This document shows positions 1 to 7,263 of a stretch of DNA of 49,560 nucleotides, piece after piece. The translations under genes and the position numbers were made by a program. The notes beneath the pieces are model-generated. The model saw nothing but the letters and a program-made list of their open reading frames with translations, was not told where the DNA came from and searched no databases. The DNA is from Polyangiaceae bacterium (GTDB lineage: Bacteria; Myxococcota_A; Polyangia; Polyangiales; Polyangiaceae): NCBI GenBank assembly GCA_022842465.1, contig JALHPN010000038.1, positions 1 to 49,560 on the forward strand, written 5' to 3'. Numbering within the stretch: the first letter of the stretch is position 1; the number at the start of each line of letters is the position of its first letter.

Positions 1-1
1 G

Positions 2-475
2 CTCGGCAGCATCCACGCCCAGATCGCGGCGAGGCGACAGGCCCTCGCGGCGGCCAAGCCCGTCGCGTCCGCGACCACGCCGAAGCCGGCAGCGACGGAG
101 GAGGCCTCCGTCACGCTCGCGGTCGAGTACCGCCGCCTCGCGCGCGAGGTCGCGGATGCGCGCGAACGGCAGCGCCAGCTCGACGACAAGCAGTTCAAGG
201 CGTCGATCTCCGCGAGCTCCGCGACGAACGACCGGAACATCCAGGTCAGCGTGCTCGACGAGGCCTACAGGCCGACCCACGCGATCTCGCGCCCTCGATC
301 GCAGCTCCTCGCCGCGGCGCTCGTCATCTGCTTCGTGCTCGCGTTGCTCACGGCGGTGGCGTCGGCACTCTTCGACGACCGGATCCACGGGCGCGTCGAC
401 CTCGAGCGTCTCGACGTCCTCCCGGTCGTGGGGGCGATCCCGCGCGCGCCGGCGCTGCCTCCCCGCCGGAGCTGA
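2..475 (+). CDS. Partial chain-length determinant (Wzz/Wzc-type) protein, C-terminal 157 residues
   Basis: The frame is open from the window edge, so the N-terminus lies outside. The fragment starts in a charged, Arg/Gln/Glu-rich stretch likely to be coiled coil. It then has the family's closing motif (VLDEAYRPTHAISRPRS), a transmembrane helix at about fragment residues 102-124, and a short cytoplasmic tail ending in a Pro/Arg-rich stretch. In Wzz/Wzc proteins the Pro-rich motif before the second membrane helix is typical, and the protein sets polymer length in the inner membrane during capsule or EPS export. No kinase domain follows; the tail stops after about 33 residues. The ATPase-like partner is a separate gene 66 bp downstream, as in CapA/CapB and myxobacterial Wzc/Wze pairs. 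The family is fairly certain; the polymer is unknown. Confidence 0.8.
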   Translation, partial: LGSIHAQIAARRQALAAAKPVASATTPKPAATEEASVTLAVEYRRLAREVADARERQRQLDDKQFKASISASSATNDRNIQVSVLDEAYRPTHAISRPRSQLLAAALVICFVLALLTAVASALFDDRIHGRVDLERLDVLPVVGAIPRAPALPPRRS

Positions 476-540
476 AACCGGCCCTCCCGGCGGTTCCTTC
501 CCAGGAGCCGCCATGGACGATACCGTCGAGGGCAGGACCG

Positions 541-1875
541 ATGAGGCAGCGTGACAACGAGAGCGTGGGCACGATGCTCACCAACCTCGAAGGCGGCTGG
601 GAAGGCGACGCGGCGGCCGCGAAGGCGAACGCGCCCGCCCCCGGACCGCCCCGCACGGCCAGCGACGCCCTCCGCGCGGCGATTCAGCCCGAACCTTCGG
701 CGGCCGCCTCGCCGCCGCCTCCTGCCGCCTCGACGACGAACACGGGGGCGTCCGGTTCCTCGCGGCCGCCGGGGCCGGTGACCCGCGCGACGGTGCGGAT
801 GCTGAGGCCGGAGATCCCGAACGGTTCGCTCGCCTCGCTCACGCCGGCGACCCCGGCGGCGGACGCCCCTCCGTCGGCGCTGCCGCCGGTGACGGTGCAT
901 CCCGTCGTCGACGTCGGCGCGATGCCCGCGCCGGCAGGCCCCCTCCCCCGCACCACGACGCAGATGAGCACCCTCGCGGTCCCGGCCAAGCAGAGCAGCT
1001 CGATGCCTCCGCCCGTGGAGCCGCCGACGACGCCACCCACGACACAGCCGACGGGGAACCCCCGGCGGGATCTGGGCTCCACGACGCTCGTGATCGCGAC
1101 CCCGGCGTCCATCGTCCCCGCCGCGCCGTCGCGGGAGGTCGTGGCCGACGGCGCGCCGCCGCGGCCGCAGGCGATGGTCCCGGTGCGCGACGAGCGCTGG
1201 AACGCGTCCGGTCCGGTCCCGCCTCCGCGCCCGAGCCTTCCGCCGTCACCAGGCCCGCTCGACGCGCGGCTGGTCATGGTCTCGGAGCCCGACTCGGCGC
1301 GCGCGGTGGCGTTCCGGCTCCTCCGTGACAACCTCCTCTCCAAGGGAGTCCCGCGTCTCCTCGCCGTGGCGGGCACGACGACCGGAGATGGCGTCACGAC
1401 GTGCGCCGTGAACCTCGCGCTCGCGCTCGCCGAGCATCCGTCGAGCCGCGTCCTCCTCGTCGACGGGAACTTCGCCGCCCCGGCGCTCGCCAAGATCTTC
1501 TCGATGGACGGCTTCACGCCGCCGAGCCCGACCGCCGACGCGCTCGTGCCGCTCAAGCTCGCCGCGCTGATGCAGCGCTTCCACGTCGCCGCCATCGTGC
1601 GACGGAACGGCGAGGCCGCCCCGCGCTTCGACAAGATCCGCTTCCAGCGCATCCTCGAGCACCTCGGCACGCTCGGGTACGATCACATCGTCATCGATGC
1701 CGGGCCGCTTCGCTCCGGCGCAGCCGGTGGCTCGCTGGTCACCACCGCCGAAGCGACGCTGCTCGCCGTGCGGGCCGGTCGGACGACGGCCCGCGCCCTC
1801 CGCCATGCGAGCGGCCAGATCCCGCCGGGACGCGCGATCGGCGTCACGCTCGTCGACGACGAGCCCCACGAGTGA
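541..1875 (+). CDS. Degenerate BY-kinase-like (CpsD/CapB/Wze) P-loop protein
   Basis: 444 residues. Residues 1 to about 240 are Pro/Ala/Ser-rich and probably disordered. The rest has the BY-kinase fold: a FRLLRDNLL helix, a Walker A-like loop at 279-288, a Walker A' strand RVLLVDGNF (Asp308) and a Walker B strand HIVIDAGPL (Asp386). BY-kinases regulate EPS assembly by ATP-driven oligomerisation and tyrosine autophosphorylation with a Wzc-type membrane partner, and the gene just upstream encodes such a partner. The odd points are clear in the DNA. The P-loop reads GDGVTT, so the essential Lys is Val285. The A' motif is DGN rather than DAD. There is no C-terminal tyrosine cluster. It may be a pseudokinase or scaffold. 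The ATG has a GGCAGG sequence upstream; an internal ATG at 574 is an alternative start. Confidence 0.8.
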   Translation: MRQRDNESVGTMLTNLEGGWEGDAAAAKANAPAPGPPRTASDALRAAIQPEPSAAASPPPPAASTTNTGASGSSRPPGPVTRATVRMLRPEIPNGSLASLTPATPAADAPPSALPPVTVHPVVDVGAMPAPAGPLPRTTTQMSTLAVPAKQSSSMPPPVEPPTTPPTTQPTGNPRRDLGSTTLVIATPASIVPAAPSREVVADGAPPRPQAMVPVRDERWNASGPVPPPRPSLPPSPGPLDARLVMVSEPDSARAVAFRLLRDNLLSKGVPRLLAVAGTTTGDGVTTCAVNLALALAEHPSSRVLLVDGNFAAPALAKIFSMDGFTPPSPTADALVPLKLAALMQRFHVAAIVRRNGEAAPRFDKIRFQRILEHLGTLGYDHIVIDAGPLRSGAAGGSLVTTAEATLLAVRAGRTTARALRHASGQIPPGRAIGVTLVDDEPHE

Positions 1876-1894
1876 CCGACCGCAGAGCGGACGA

Positions 1895-3694
1895 CTAGGG
1901 AGTCTTGCCCGGCGGCTTGCGCGGGTAGATCGGGTCCGTCGGCGTGCTCGGCTGCGGGAACGAGCTCGAGCGACGGCGGGGCTGGAGCGTCGCTCCCTTG
2001 CTCCCGCTGCGATGGCAGATGAGGAGCGTGAGGTCGTCGTTCGCGGCACCCGCCGTGTGCTCCTCGACGCTCTTCACGATGTGCTCGGCGATCACGTTCG
2101 GCCGCGGCCCCGCGAAGGCGAGCGTCGCCTCGAGCCGCGAGCCGCCGTAGAGCTGACCGCGCGGATTCGCCGCCTCGACGACGCCGTCGGTGTAGAGGAC
2201 GAGCGAGTCGCCCGGCATGAGCCGTAAGGTCGTCGCCTCGAAGGACGCGTCGTCCAGGATGCCGACGGGGCCGCCCGCGCCGGCGGTCACCGGCTCGATC
2301 CCTCCCGTCGACTTCACGAGGTAGGGTAGGCAGTGGCCGGCGTTGGCGAGGAGGATCTCCCCCGACTTCACGTCGACCGTGAAGTAGATGGCGGTGAAGA
2401 AGAGCTCGGTCTGGCCGCGCACGAGCGTGGCCACGTTCATCGTGGTGAGCACCTTCACCGGGTCGATGTGCGCGAGCGCCGCGACACGCAGCTCGCTCGA
2501 GATGCGCGCCATGAGCAGCGCCGCGGACACCCCCTTGCCCGAGATGTCGCCGATGAAGACGGCGAGGCGGTCCGGGGCGACCCAGAACACGTCGTAGAAG
2601 TCCCCGCCGACGGTGTAGGCAGCGCGATACTCCGCGAAGAGCTCGACACCTTCGACGGAGATGACCTCGCGCGGGAGGAAGCTCTTCTGGATCTGCGCCG
2701 CGAGCGTGAGGTCGTGGTGGAGGCGATTGTTGGCGAGCGACTGCTCGTGCATGCGTGTATTCTGCAGCATGATCGCGGCGGGCGAGGCCATGCCGTTCAG
2801 GAGATCGAGGTCGGCGCGGGAGAAGGTCCCCGGCGACGCGCTGACGTGGATGACGCCGAGGACCTCGCCGCGATCGATGATCGGGGCGTACATGTCGCTC
2901 TCGCCGAGGAGGTCCGGCGAGCGCGTGAGGACCGCCATCCCGCTCTCGATGACCTTCTGCTTCACGTCGCCGGGTATGGCCGGCCGAGCGGGCACGTCCC
3001 CCGCGTCGTGGGCGAGGTAGAGGTCCTTGATGCCCGGTGCCTTGTCGACGCGGAGGTAGATGCCGACGTTCGACGAGGCACCGTAGACCTCGCGGATCTT
3101 GGCGGCCATCACCTGGAGGAGCTCGCGCCGGTCCAGCGTCTTGCTGATCGCCTGCATGAACGCGTAGAGCGTCCCGAGCTTCTCGTACGCGTCTTCGAGC
3201 TGGTTCAGGTCGAGCGCCGGGAGCCGCGCCGCGGAGTCGATGCCGGGCGCTGCGCTCACCATGCGGTGGACGCTCTCCCCCGGCCGCGCCGCCTCGAGGC
3301 CGCTCAGCGTCTGCGTCTCGAGGACGGGGGTGAGCCGCTCGGACGGTAGCTCGCCGTGCTCGATCCGGAACTTGAACGGCCCCACCCGAACGACGTCGTC
3401 CGGACGGAGGACATGGCGGGCGATCCGGGCGTCGTTCACGTACGTCCCGTTCGCGCTGTTGAGATCGTAGACGACGCAGCCTTCCCGCTCCGCAGCGAAG
3501 CGGGAGTGCTGGCGCGACAAACGCGAGTCCTCGAGGACGACGTGGTTGTAGGTGGCCCTCCCGACGAGCACGGGCGAGGTGATCGCCATCCGGACGTGGC
3601 GCGCCTCGCCGTCGAGGCCCACGAGCCAATAGCAGCCGCCGGGCACGGCGCCCGGTGGCTTCGCCTCGTGATCGTTGCGTTCTTCGTCCGTCAC
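1895..3694 (-). CDS. FHA-GAF-PP2C (SpoIIE/RsbU-type) protein serine phosphatase
   Basis: 599 residues from a GTG start. An FHA domain spans about residues 22-110 (VGR, SRQHSRF and NSANGTYVND signatures) and should bind phosphothreonine peptides. A GAF domain spans about 180-320. A PP2C/SpoIIE phosphatase domain spans about 340-555, with metal-binding Asp motifs GGDFYDVF and GDISGKGVSAAL and a late NDDLTLLI. The last 40 residues are basic and Pro-rich. SpoIIE/RsbU phosphatases dephosphorylate STAS anti-anti-sigma proteins. Here an RsbW-like kinase and a STAS protein lie just beyond the divergently transcribed sugar transferase, so this is the natural phosphatase of that switch. The FHA domain suggests an added Ser/Thr-kinase input. 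It is convergent with the BY-kinase-like gene, with 19 bp between the stops. Confidence 0.92.
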   Translation of the reverse strand: MTDEERNDHEAKPPGAVPGGCYWLVGLDGEARHVRMAITSPVLVGRATYNHVVLEDSRLSRQHSRFAAEREGCVVYDLNSANGTYVNDARIARHVLRPDDVVRVGPFKFRIEHGELPSERLTPVLETQTLSGLEAARPGESVHRMVSAAPGIDSAARLPALDLNQLEDAYEKLGTLYAFMQAISKTLDRRELLQVMAAKIREVYGASSNVGIYLRVDKAPGIKDLYLAHDAGDVPARPAIPGDVKQKVIESGMAVLTRSPDLLGESDMYAPIIDRGEVLGVIHVSASPGTFSRADLDLLNGMASPAAIMLQNTRMHEQSLANNRLHHDLTLAAQIQKSFLPREVISVEGVELFAEYRAAYTVGGDFYDVFWVAPDRLAVFIGDISGKGVSAALLMARISSELRVAALAHIDPVKVLTTMNVATLVRGQTELFFTAIYFTVDVKSGEILLANAGHCLPYLVKSTGGIEPVTAGAGGPVGILDDASFEATTLRLMPGDSLVLYTDGVVEAANPRGQLYGGSRLEATLAFAGPRPNVIAEHIVKSVEEHTAGAANDDLTLLICHRSGSKGATLQPRRRSSSFPQPSTPTDPIYPRKPPGKTP

Positions 3695-3788
3695 GTCGCG
3701 CCGGCCCTCGAACGATTAGGGTGGTCAGGATCGCTCGCGAAGTCAACGAGCGCTGCCGGATCGGGTCCGCTTCCGCGCCGGCACGGGG

Positions 3789-3801
3789 TATCCTCGCCAC
3801 C
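3789..3801 (+). promoter_or_regulatory. Candidate -10 element of a leaderless start (TATCCT, then 7 nt, then GTG)
   Basis: TATCCT at 3789-3794 ends 7 nt before the GTG at 3802. No Shine-Dalgarno lies between them and no TTGACA-like -35 is seen at 17 nt. The spacing puts the transcription start on or next to the start codon. The same arrangement recurs at other operon heads in this window. Confidence 0.4.
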
Positions 3802-4521
3802 GTGCGCCCCGCGGTGAAGGTCTGCAAACGGGTGATCGACCTGGCCGGCGCCATCTGCGGGCTCGGCCTCACCCTGCCCCTCTACGTCCCGATCGCCCTC
3901 GCGATCCGCCTCGATTCACCGGGCCCCGTCTTCATCGTCCAGCGGCGAGCCGGGAAGCTCGTCGACGAGGAGGGCGGCGGGCACCGCTGGGTCGAGTTCG
4001 ACATGTTCAAGTTCCGCTCGATGCGCGTCGACGCCGAGCGCGGGACGGGGGCCGTCGTCTCGGGCAAGGGCGATCCGCGGATCACCCGCGTCGGCCGCAT
4101 CCTCCGCCGGACCCGGCTCGACGAGCTGCCCCAGTTCTGGAACATCCTGCGGGGCGACATGTCGCTCGTCGGCCCCCGCCCTGAGCGGCCCGAGCTCCTC
4201 GTGAACCTCGCCGCGGCGATCCCCTATTTCGAGGAGCGGACGAGGGGCATGAAGCCGGGGCTCACCGGGCTCGCCCAGATCTCCCTCGGCTACACGGGCG
4301 AGGCGCCCGAAGGCAGCGAGGTCGCCAAGCTCCGGAAGACGCTCACCAATCCCTTCCAGCTCGAAGAGGCCGAGGGCGCCCTCGCCGACGACATGCGCCT
4401 GAAGCTCATGTTCGACCTCGCCTACGCCGCGTCCCTGGAGGACTTCTGGTCCTATCTGCCGCTGGAGCTCGAGATCATCCTGAAGACGCCTCTCGTGATG
4501 GCGCTCTCGCGCGGGCGATGA
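3802..4521 (+). CDS. Initiating sugar phosphotransferase (bacterial sugar transferase, WbaP/ExoY family)
   Basis: 239 residues from GTG 3802. It transfers a sugar phosphate from a UDP-sugar to undecaprenyl phosphate, the first step of repeat-unit assembly at the inner membrane. The family signatures are in order: KRVIDLAG, a hydrophobic re-entrant helix (about 12-32), SPGPVFIVQRRAG, FKFRSMR, the DELPQFWN catalytic region, and GDMSLVGPRPERPE followed by PGLTGLAQ. It is a small mono-topic phosphoglycosyl transferase without the long N-terminal membrane region of full WbaP. A longer frame reaches back to 3655 but would overlap the divergent phosphatase start; GTG 3802 sits a few residues before the first conserved motif. 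GTG 3814 is an alternative. Its stop overlaps the next gene's start by 4 nt (ATGA), so expression is coupled to the RsbW-like gene. Confidence 0.9.
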   Translation: MRPAVKVCKRVIDLAGAICGLGLTLPLYVPIALAIRLDSPGPVFIVQRRAGKLVDEEGGGHRWVEFDMFKFRSMRVDAERGTGAVVSGKGDPRITRVGRILRRTRLDELPQFWNILRGDMSLVGPRPERPELLVNLAAAIPYFEERTRGMKPGLTGLAQISLGYTGEAPEGSEVAKLRKTLTNPFQLEEAEGALADDMRLKLMFDLAYAASLEDFWSYLPLELEIILKTPLVMALSRGR

Positions 4522-5033
4522 CGCGTGGTAGGCTTCTCGATCGGATCATCGGTGACGTGATGGCCTCCACGGTGCCTGCGGCAAAGAGCGTCATGCGGGT
4601 CGCGTTCCAGGTGCGCGCGGCGCTCGAGTGCCGTGGCATGGCCATCGACCTCGTCTCGGCGATCATCGCGCACGTGCCTGGCGCGGATCGTATGTTCCGG
4701 CACGAGATGGTGACCGCGTTCGGCGAGGCGTTCAACAACATCGTTGCGCACGGCTATCGCGATCAAGCCGACGGGATGGTCGAAATCGAGGCAGACATCC
4801 GCCACGGCGAGCTCGTCCTCCATTTGAAGGACAAGGGCGCGTCCGTCGACTATGCCGCGGTCATCCCGCCCGATCTCGCGACACTCCCCGAGAGCGGCAT
4901 GGGCGTGTACATCATGCATGCGATGGTCGACGAGGTTGCGTACAGCGGGGGGCCGCTCAATGTTCTGTCGCTCACGAAGCGCACGGGCTCGGACACGTCC
5001 GAACACGCCTCCCACGTGGGAACCGACCAATGA
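4518..5033 (+). CDS. RsbW/SpoIIAB-like anti-sigma factor serine kinase (HATPase_c_2)
   Basis: 171 residues. GHKL ATPase signatures are present: an N-box EAFNNIVAHGY with Glu70, Asn74 and His78, a G1 box LKDKGASVDY, and a G2 box PESGMGVYIMHAM. In partner switching, such kinases bind a client (usually a sigma factor) and inactivate the STAS antagonist by phosphorylating a serine. The start ATG overlaps the upstream transferase stop (ATGA), and its own stop overlaps the STAS gene start (ATGATG). The three genes should therefore be translated in fixed ratio. No sigma factor gene is visible nearby, so the client may be a distant sigma factor or an EPS protein; that is inference. The C-terminal 20 residues are polar and probably flexible. 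Confidence 0.88.
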   Translation: MTRGRLLDRIIGDVMASTVPAAKSVMRVAFQVRAALECRGMAIDLVSAIIAHVPGADRMFRHEMVTAFGEAFNNIVAHGYRDQADGMVEIEADIRHGELVLHLKDKGASVDYAAVIPPDLATLPESGMGVYIMHAMVDEVAYSGGPLNVLSLTKRTGSDTSEHASHVGTDQ

Positions 5034-5344
5034 TGAACTCTTCACGAACCCAGGTGAGCGACGGGCTCTGCGAGCTCCGGATCGAGGGGGCGCTCGACGC
5101 CCACACCGTCCGCGATCTGCGGCCTACCCTCGATGCGTTGGTCGCGGACAAACCGAAGCGCGTGACCGTGGATCTCAGCGGCTTGACGCTCATCGACAGC
5201 TCCGGCGTCGGGGCGATCGTGTCGCTCTTCAAGCGGGTCAAGGCCGAGGGCGGCGAGGTGGTCGTCGTCCGCGCCCAGGAGCAACCCCTCGCCGTGCTCC
5301 GGCTCCTCAAGCTCGATCGCGTGCTCGGGATCGCGGCGTCCTGA
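5030..5344 (+). CDS. STAS-domain anti-anti-sigma factor (SpoIIAA/RsbV-like)
   Basis: 104 residues, close to the normal length of a single STAS domain. It has the phosphorylation loop TLIDSSGVGAIV, with Ser57/Ser58 in the position phosphorylated by SpoIIAB-type kinases, preceded by strand VTVDLSG and followed by the helix VSLFKRVKAEGG. In its unphosphorylated state it should bind the RsbW-like kinase encoded just upstream and release the kinase's client. Two ATG codons in tandem (5030, 5033) overlap the upstream stop; either can be the start. The gene ends 3 bp before the stop of the convergent outer-membrane barrel gene, so it closes the regulatory operon. Confidence 0.9.
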   Translation: MMNSSRTQVSDGLCELRIEGALDAHTVRDLRPTLDALVADKPKRVTVDLSGLTLIDSSGVGAIVSLFKRVKAEGGEVVVVRAQEQPLAVLRLLKLDRVLGIAAS

Positions 5345-5347
5345 TCC

Positions 5348-6586
5348 TCAGCGCCGCGCGGCGGCGTCGCCGCGATCCACGCGCTGCGCGAACTGCGTGG
5401 GGATGCGGATGCCGTCCGGCGGGCGCGTCGCGACCGTGATCCCGAAGATGAGCGCCTCGCGGAGGAACTGCGCCCCCGGGCCGCCGAACTGACCGAAGAA
5501 CTGGTAGCGGCCGAAGACGGAGAGGTGATCGGTCGCGAGCCACGACACGTCGACGTCGGACAGGAACGCGTCGAAGTCCGGCGGCTGGACGGTGTCGTCG
5601 AGGACGATGGTCTCCCCGCGCAAGAACCCGATCGAGCCGGAGAGGAAGACGCGCTCGTGCTCGGAGAGCGGCGTCCCGGCGCGGAGCGTGACCTGGTGCG
5701 CGCGGAGGAGCTGGCCGGAGAGCACGTTCGGCTGGACGCCGCCGGCATAGCTCAGGTCGGCGTTCGTCTCGCCGAGCGTGTAGAGCACGGACGCGCGGCC
5801 GTAGGGGGTGACGAACGGCGCCTGATCGGCCTCCGGGCTCATGACCAAGGTCGCGCCACCGCTGAGCGACGTGCTCACGCGGTCCGACCAGTCGTGCCGC
5901 CAGCGCGGCGCAGCGGTCACCGTGTAGAAGGTCGTCTGTGGGAGGGGCGGCGTGTCGACCCGGGCGATGCCCCCGAGGAGGTCGCCCCCGAGCGCGTCGT
6001 TCTTCCAGAGGTACTCGAGCCCTATCCCTGCGTTGGCGAACGCGCTCGTGAGCGGCACGTCCTCGTCGAGCGACGTCACGTAGGAGCCGCCCGCCGTCTG
6101 CGTGAAGAGGAGCCGCGGGCTCGCGTCCCACTCGATCCCCTGCGTCGCGGCGACGGTGCCGAGGTTGGCGTTGGCGAGCGGGAGGGCGGTGATGGGCGTC
6201 GATCCCGTCGGCTGCGTCAGGAGCAGGTTCGAGATCGTGCTCTGGCTCGCCACCGCCGAGAGCAGGAGCCGCGTCCGTCGCGAGACCTCGTAGCTCGAGG
6301 TCAGCGTGAGGCGCTGCAGGAGCTCGTCCGCGTTGCGGGTGTGGAACGTTCCCAGCACCCCGTAGGACGCGCGGAGCTGCCACCGCTGCTCGGCGACGAG
6401 GAAGTCCATCTCCGGGCCTATGGCCGTCCAGAGATCATGCTCCGTACCCAGCACCTCCGGTCGCTCGTGCGTGTAGCCGGCGAGGCCGCGAGCGCGCAGC
6501 GTCACCCCGCCCTGGGCACGGGCCTCCGCGCCCAGCAGGAACGCCGTGGCGGCGACCGAGACGGCGAGCGCGCGCGAGAAGGCCAT
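5348..6586 (-). CDS. Outer-membrane beta-barrel protein of the polysaccharide locus
   Basis: 412 residues. A cleavable signal peptide (MAFSRALAVSVAATAFLLG, then AEARAQ) precedes a chain of alternating polar/hydrophobic strands with frequent aromatic ends (for example LRASYGVLGTF, SVFGRYQFFGQFG), as in a porin-like barrel. I recognise no named family from sequence alone. The start ATG lies 2 nt after the stop of the methyltransferase gene, so it is the last gene of a three-gene operon. Myxobacterial EPS pathways use large beta-barrels together with Wza-type proteins for export across the outer membrane; a similar role is inferred from position. The protein does not end in Phe, unlike many barrels. 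The frame stays open far upstream, but only from this ATG does it carry a signal peptide. Confidence 0.75.
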   Translation of the reverse strand: MAFSRALAVSVAATAFLLGAEARAQGGVTLRARGLAGYTHERPEVLGTEHDLWTAIGPEMDFLVAEQRWQLRASYGVLGTFHTRNADELLQRLTLTSSYEVSRRTRLLLSAVASQSTISNLLLTQPTGSTPITALPLANANLGTVAATQGIEWDASPRLLFTQTAGGSYVTSLDEDVPLTSAFANAGIGLEYLWKNDALGGDLLGGIARVDTPPLPQTTFYTVTAAPRWRHDWSDRVSTSLSGGATLVMSPEADQAPFVTPYGRASVLYTLGETNADLSYAGGVQPNVLSGQLLRAHQVTLRAGTPLSEHERVFLSGSIGFLRGETIVLDDTVQPPDFDAFLSDVDVSWLATDHLSVFGRYQFFGQFGGPGAQFLREALIFGITVATRPPDGIRIPTQFAQRVDRGDAAARR

Positions 6587-6588
6587 CG

Positions 6589-7260
6589 TCAGGCTCGCCG
6601 CGAGGCTCCTCTCCACCAGACGGCGATCCACTCCGTGTCGTCGAACGCGAACGAGGTCTTCTGCGCGCCGGGCATCGCCATCGCCGGCGCCTCGCAGATC
6701 CGCGACGCGGGCGCGAAATAGGTGAGCATGCAAGACCCGCCGAGCTCGTCCATCGTCCGCAGCGTCCGCGGGATGTCGCTCATGTAATAGAGGACCTCGC
6801 AGGCCGTCACGAGCTCGAAGCGCCCGCGCTCGCTCGACCAGGGCTGCGCGAAGAGATCGCCCGCCACGAAACGCGCGCGCGGGTCGGCGAGGCGCTCCTT
6901 CGCTCGGTCGACGGCCGTGGCGGAGACCTCGAGGCCCGTCACCTCGCCGGACGGCGTCGCGAGCTCGACGAGATGCTCGGTCTGGTGACCTTCGCCGGAG
7001 CCGATCTCGAGGATCGACGCGAAGCGCTCGCCGAGATGCTCCTGGACGAGGCGGTTCGTCCGCGCGAACCGGAACCGCTCGCGCGGGGTGTTCATCCGCC
7101 ACGGGTCCGAGACCTTGTAGGCCATGTCGAGGCGGTCGAAGGCGTCGGCCTGTCGGACGCCGCGCATGGCGTACTTCATCCAGGTGCGACGCGCGAGCTC
7201 GCTCGCGGAGGCCCGGAGCTGCACGTTGGTGACGAGGTCCTTGAGACGGTCGCGGATCAT
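6589..7260 (-). CDS. Class I SAM-dependent methyltransferase (NodS-like)
   Basis: 223 residues. The SAM-binding motif I is ILEIGSGEGHQT, followed by an acidic motif II (GEVTGLEVS) and motif FVAGDLF. An N-terminal DPWRMNTPRERFRFART segment resembles the DPW-containing entry helix of NodS-type N-methyltransferases. The neighbour upstream is a NodB-type polysaccharide deacetylase. In rhizobia, NodB deacetylates and NodS then N-methylates the freed amine of a chitooligosaccharide, so a paired job on an amino sugar of the polysaccharide is a reasonable inference here. The genes are 3 nt apart, and the barrel gene follows 2 nt downstream. The enzyme looks cytoplasmic, with no signal peptide. Confidence 0.82.
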   Translation of the reverse strand: MIRDRLKDLVTNVQLRASASELARRTWMKYAMRGVRQADAFDRLDMAYKVSDPWRMNTPRERFRFARTNRLVQEHLGERFASILEIGSGEGHQTEHLVELATPSGEVTGLEVSATAVDRAKERLADPRARFVAGDLFAQPWSSERGRFELVTACEVLYYMSDIPRTLRTMDELGGSCMLTYFAPASRICEAPAMAMPGAQKTSFAFDDTEWIAVWWRGASRRA

Positions 7261-7263
7261 CGG

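Noticed and set aside
1683..3872. A 729-codon minus-strand frame overlapping the FHA-GAF-PP2C gene
   Set aside because: It is the neighbouring frame of the phosphatase; Arg-rich with no motif, whereas the phosphatase has all domain signatures.
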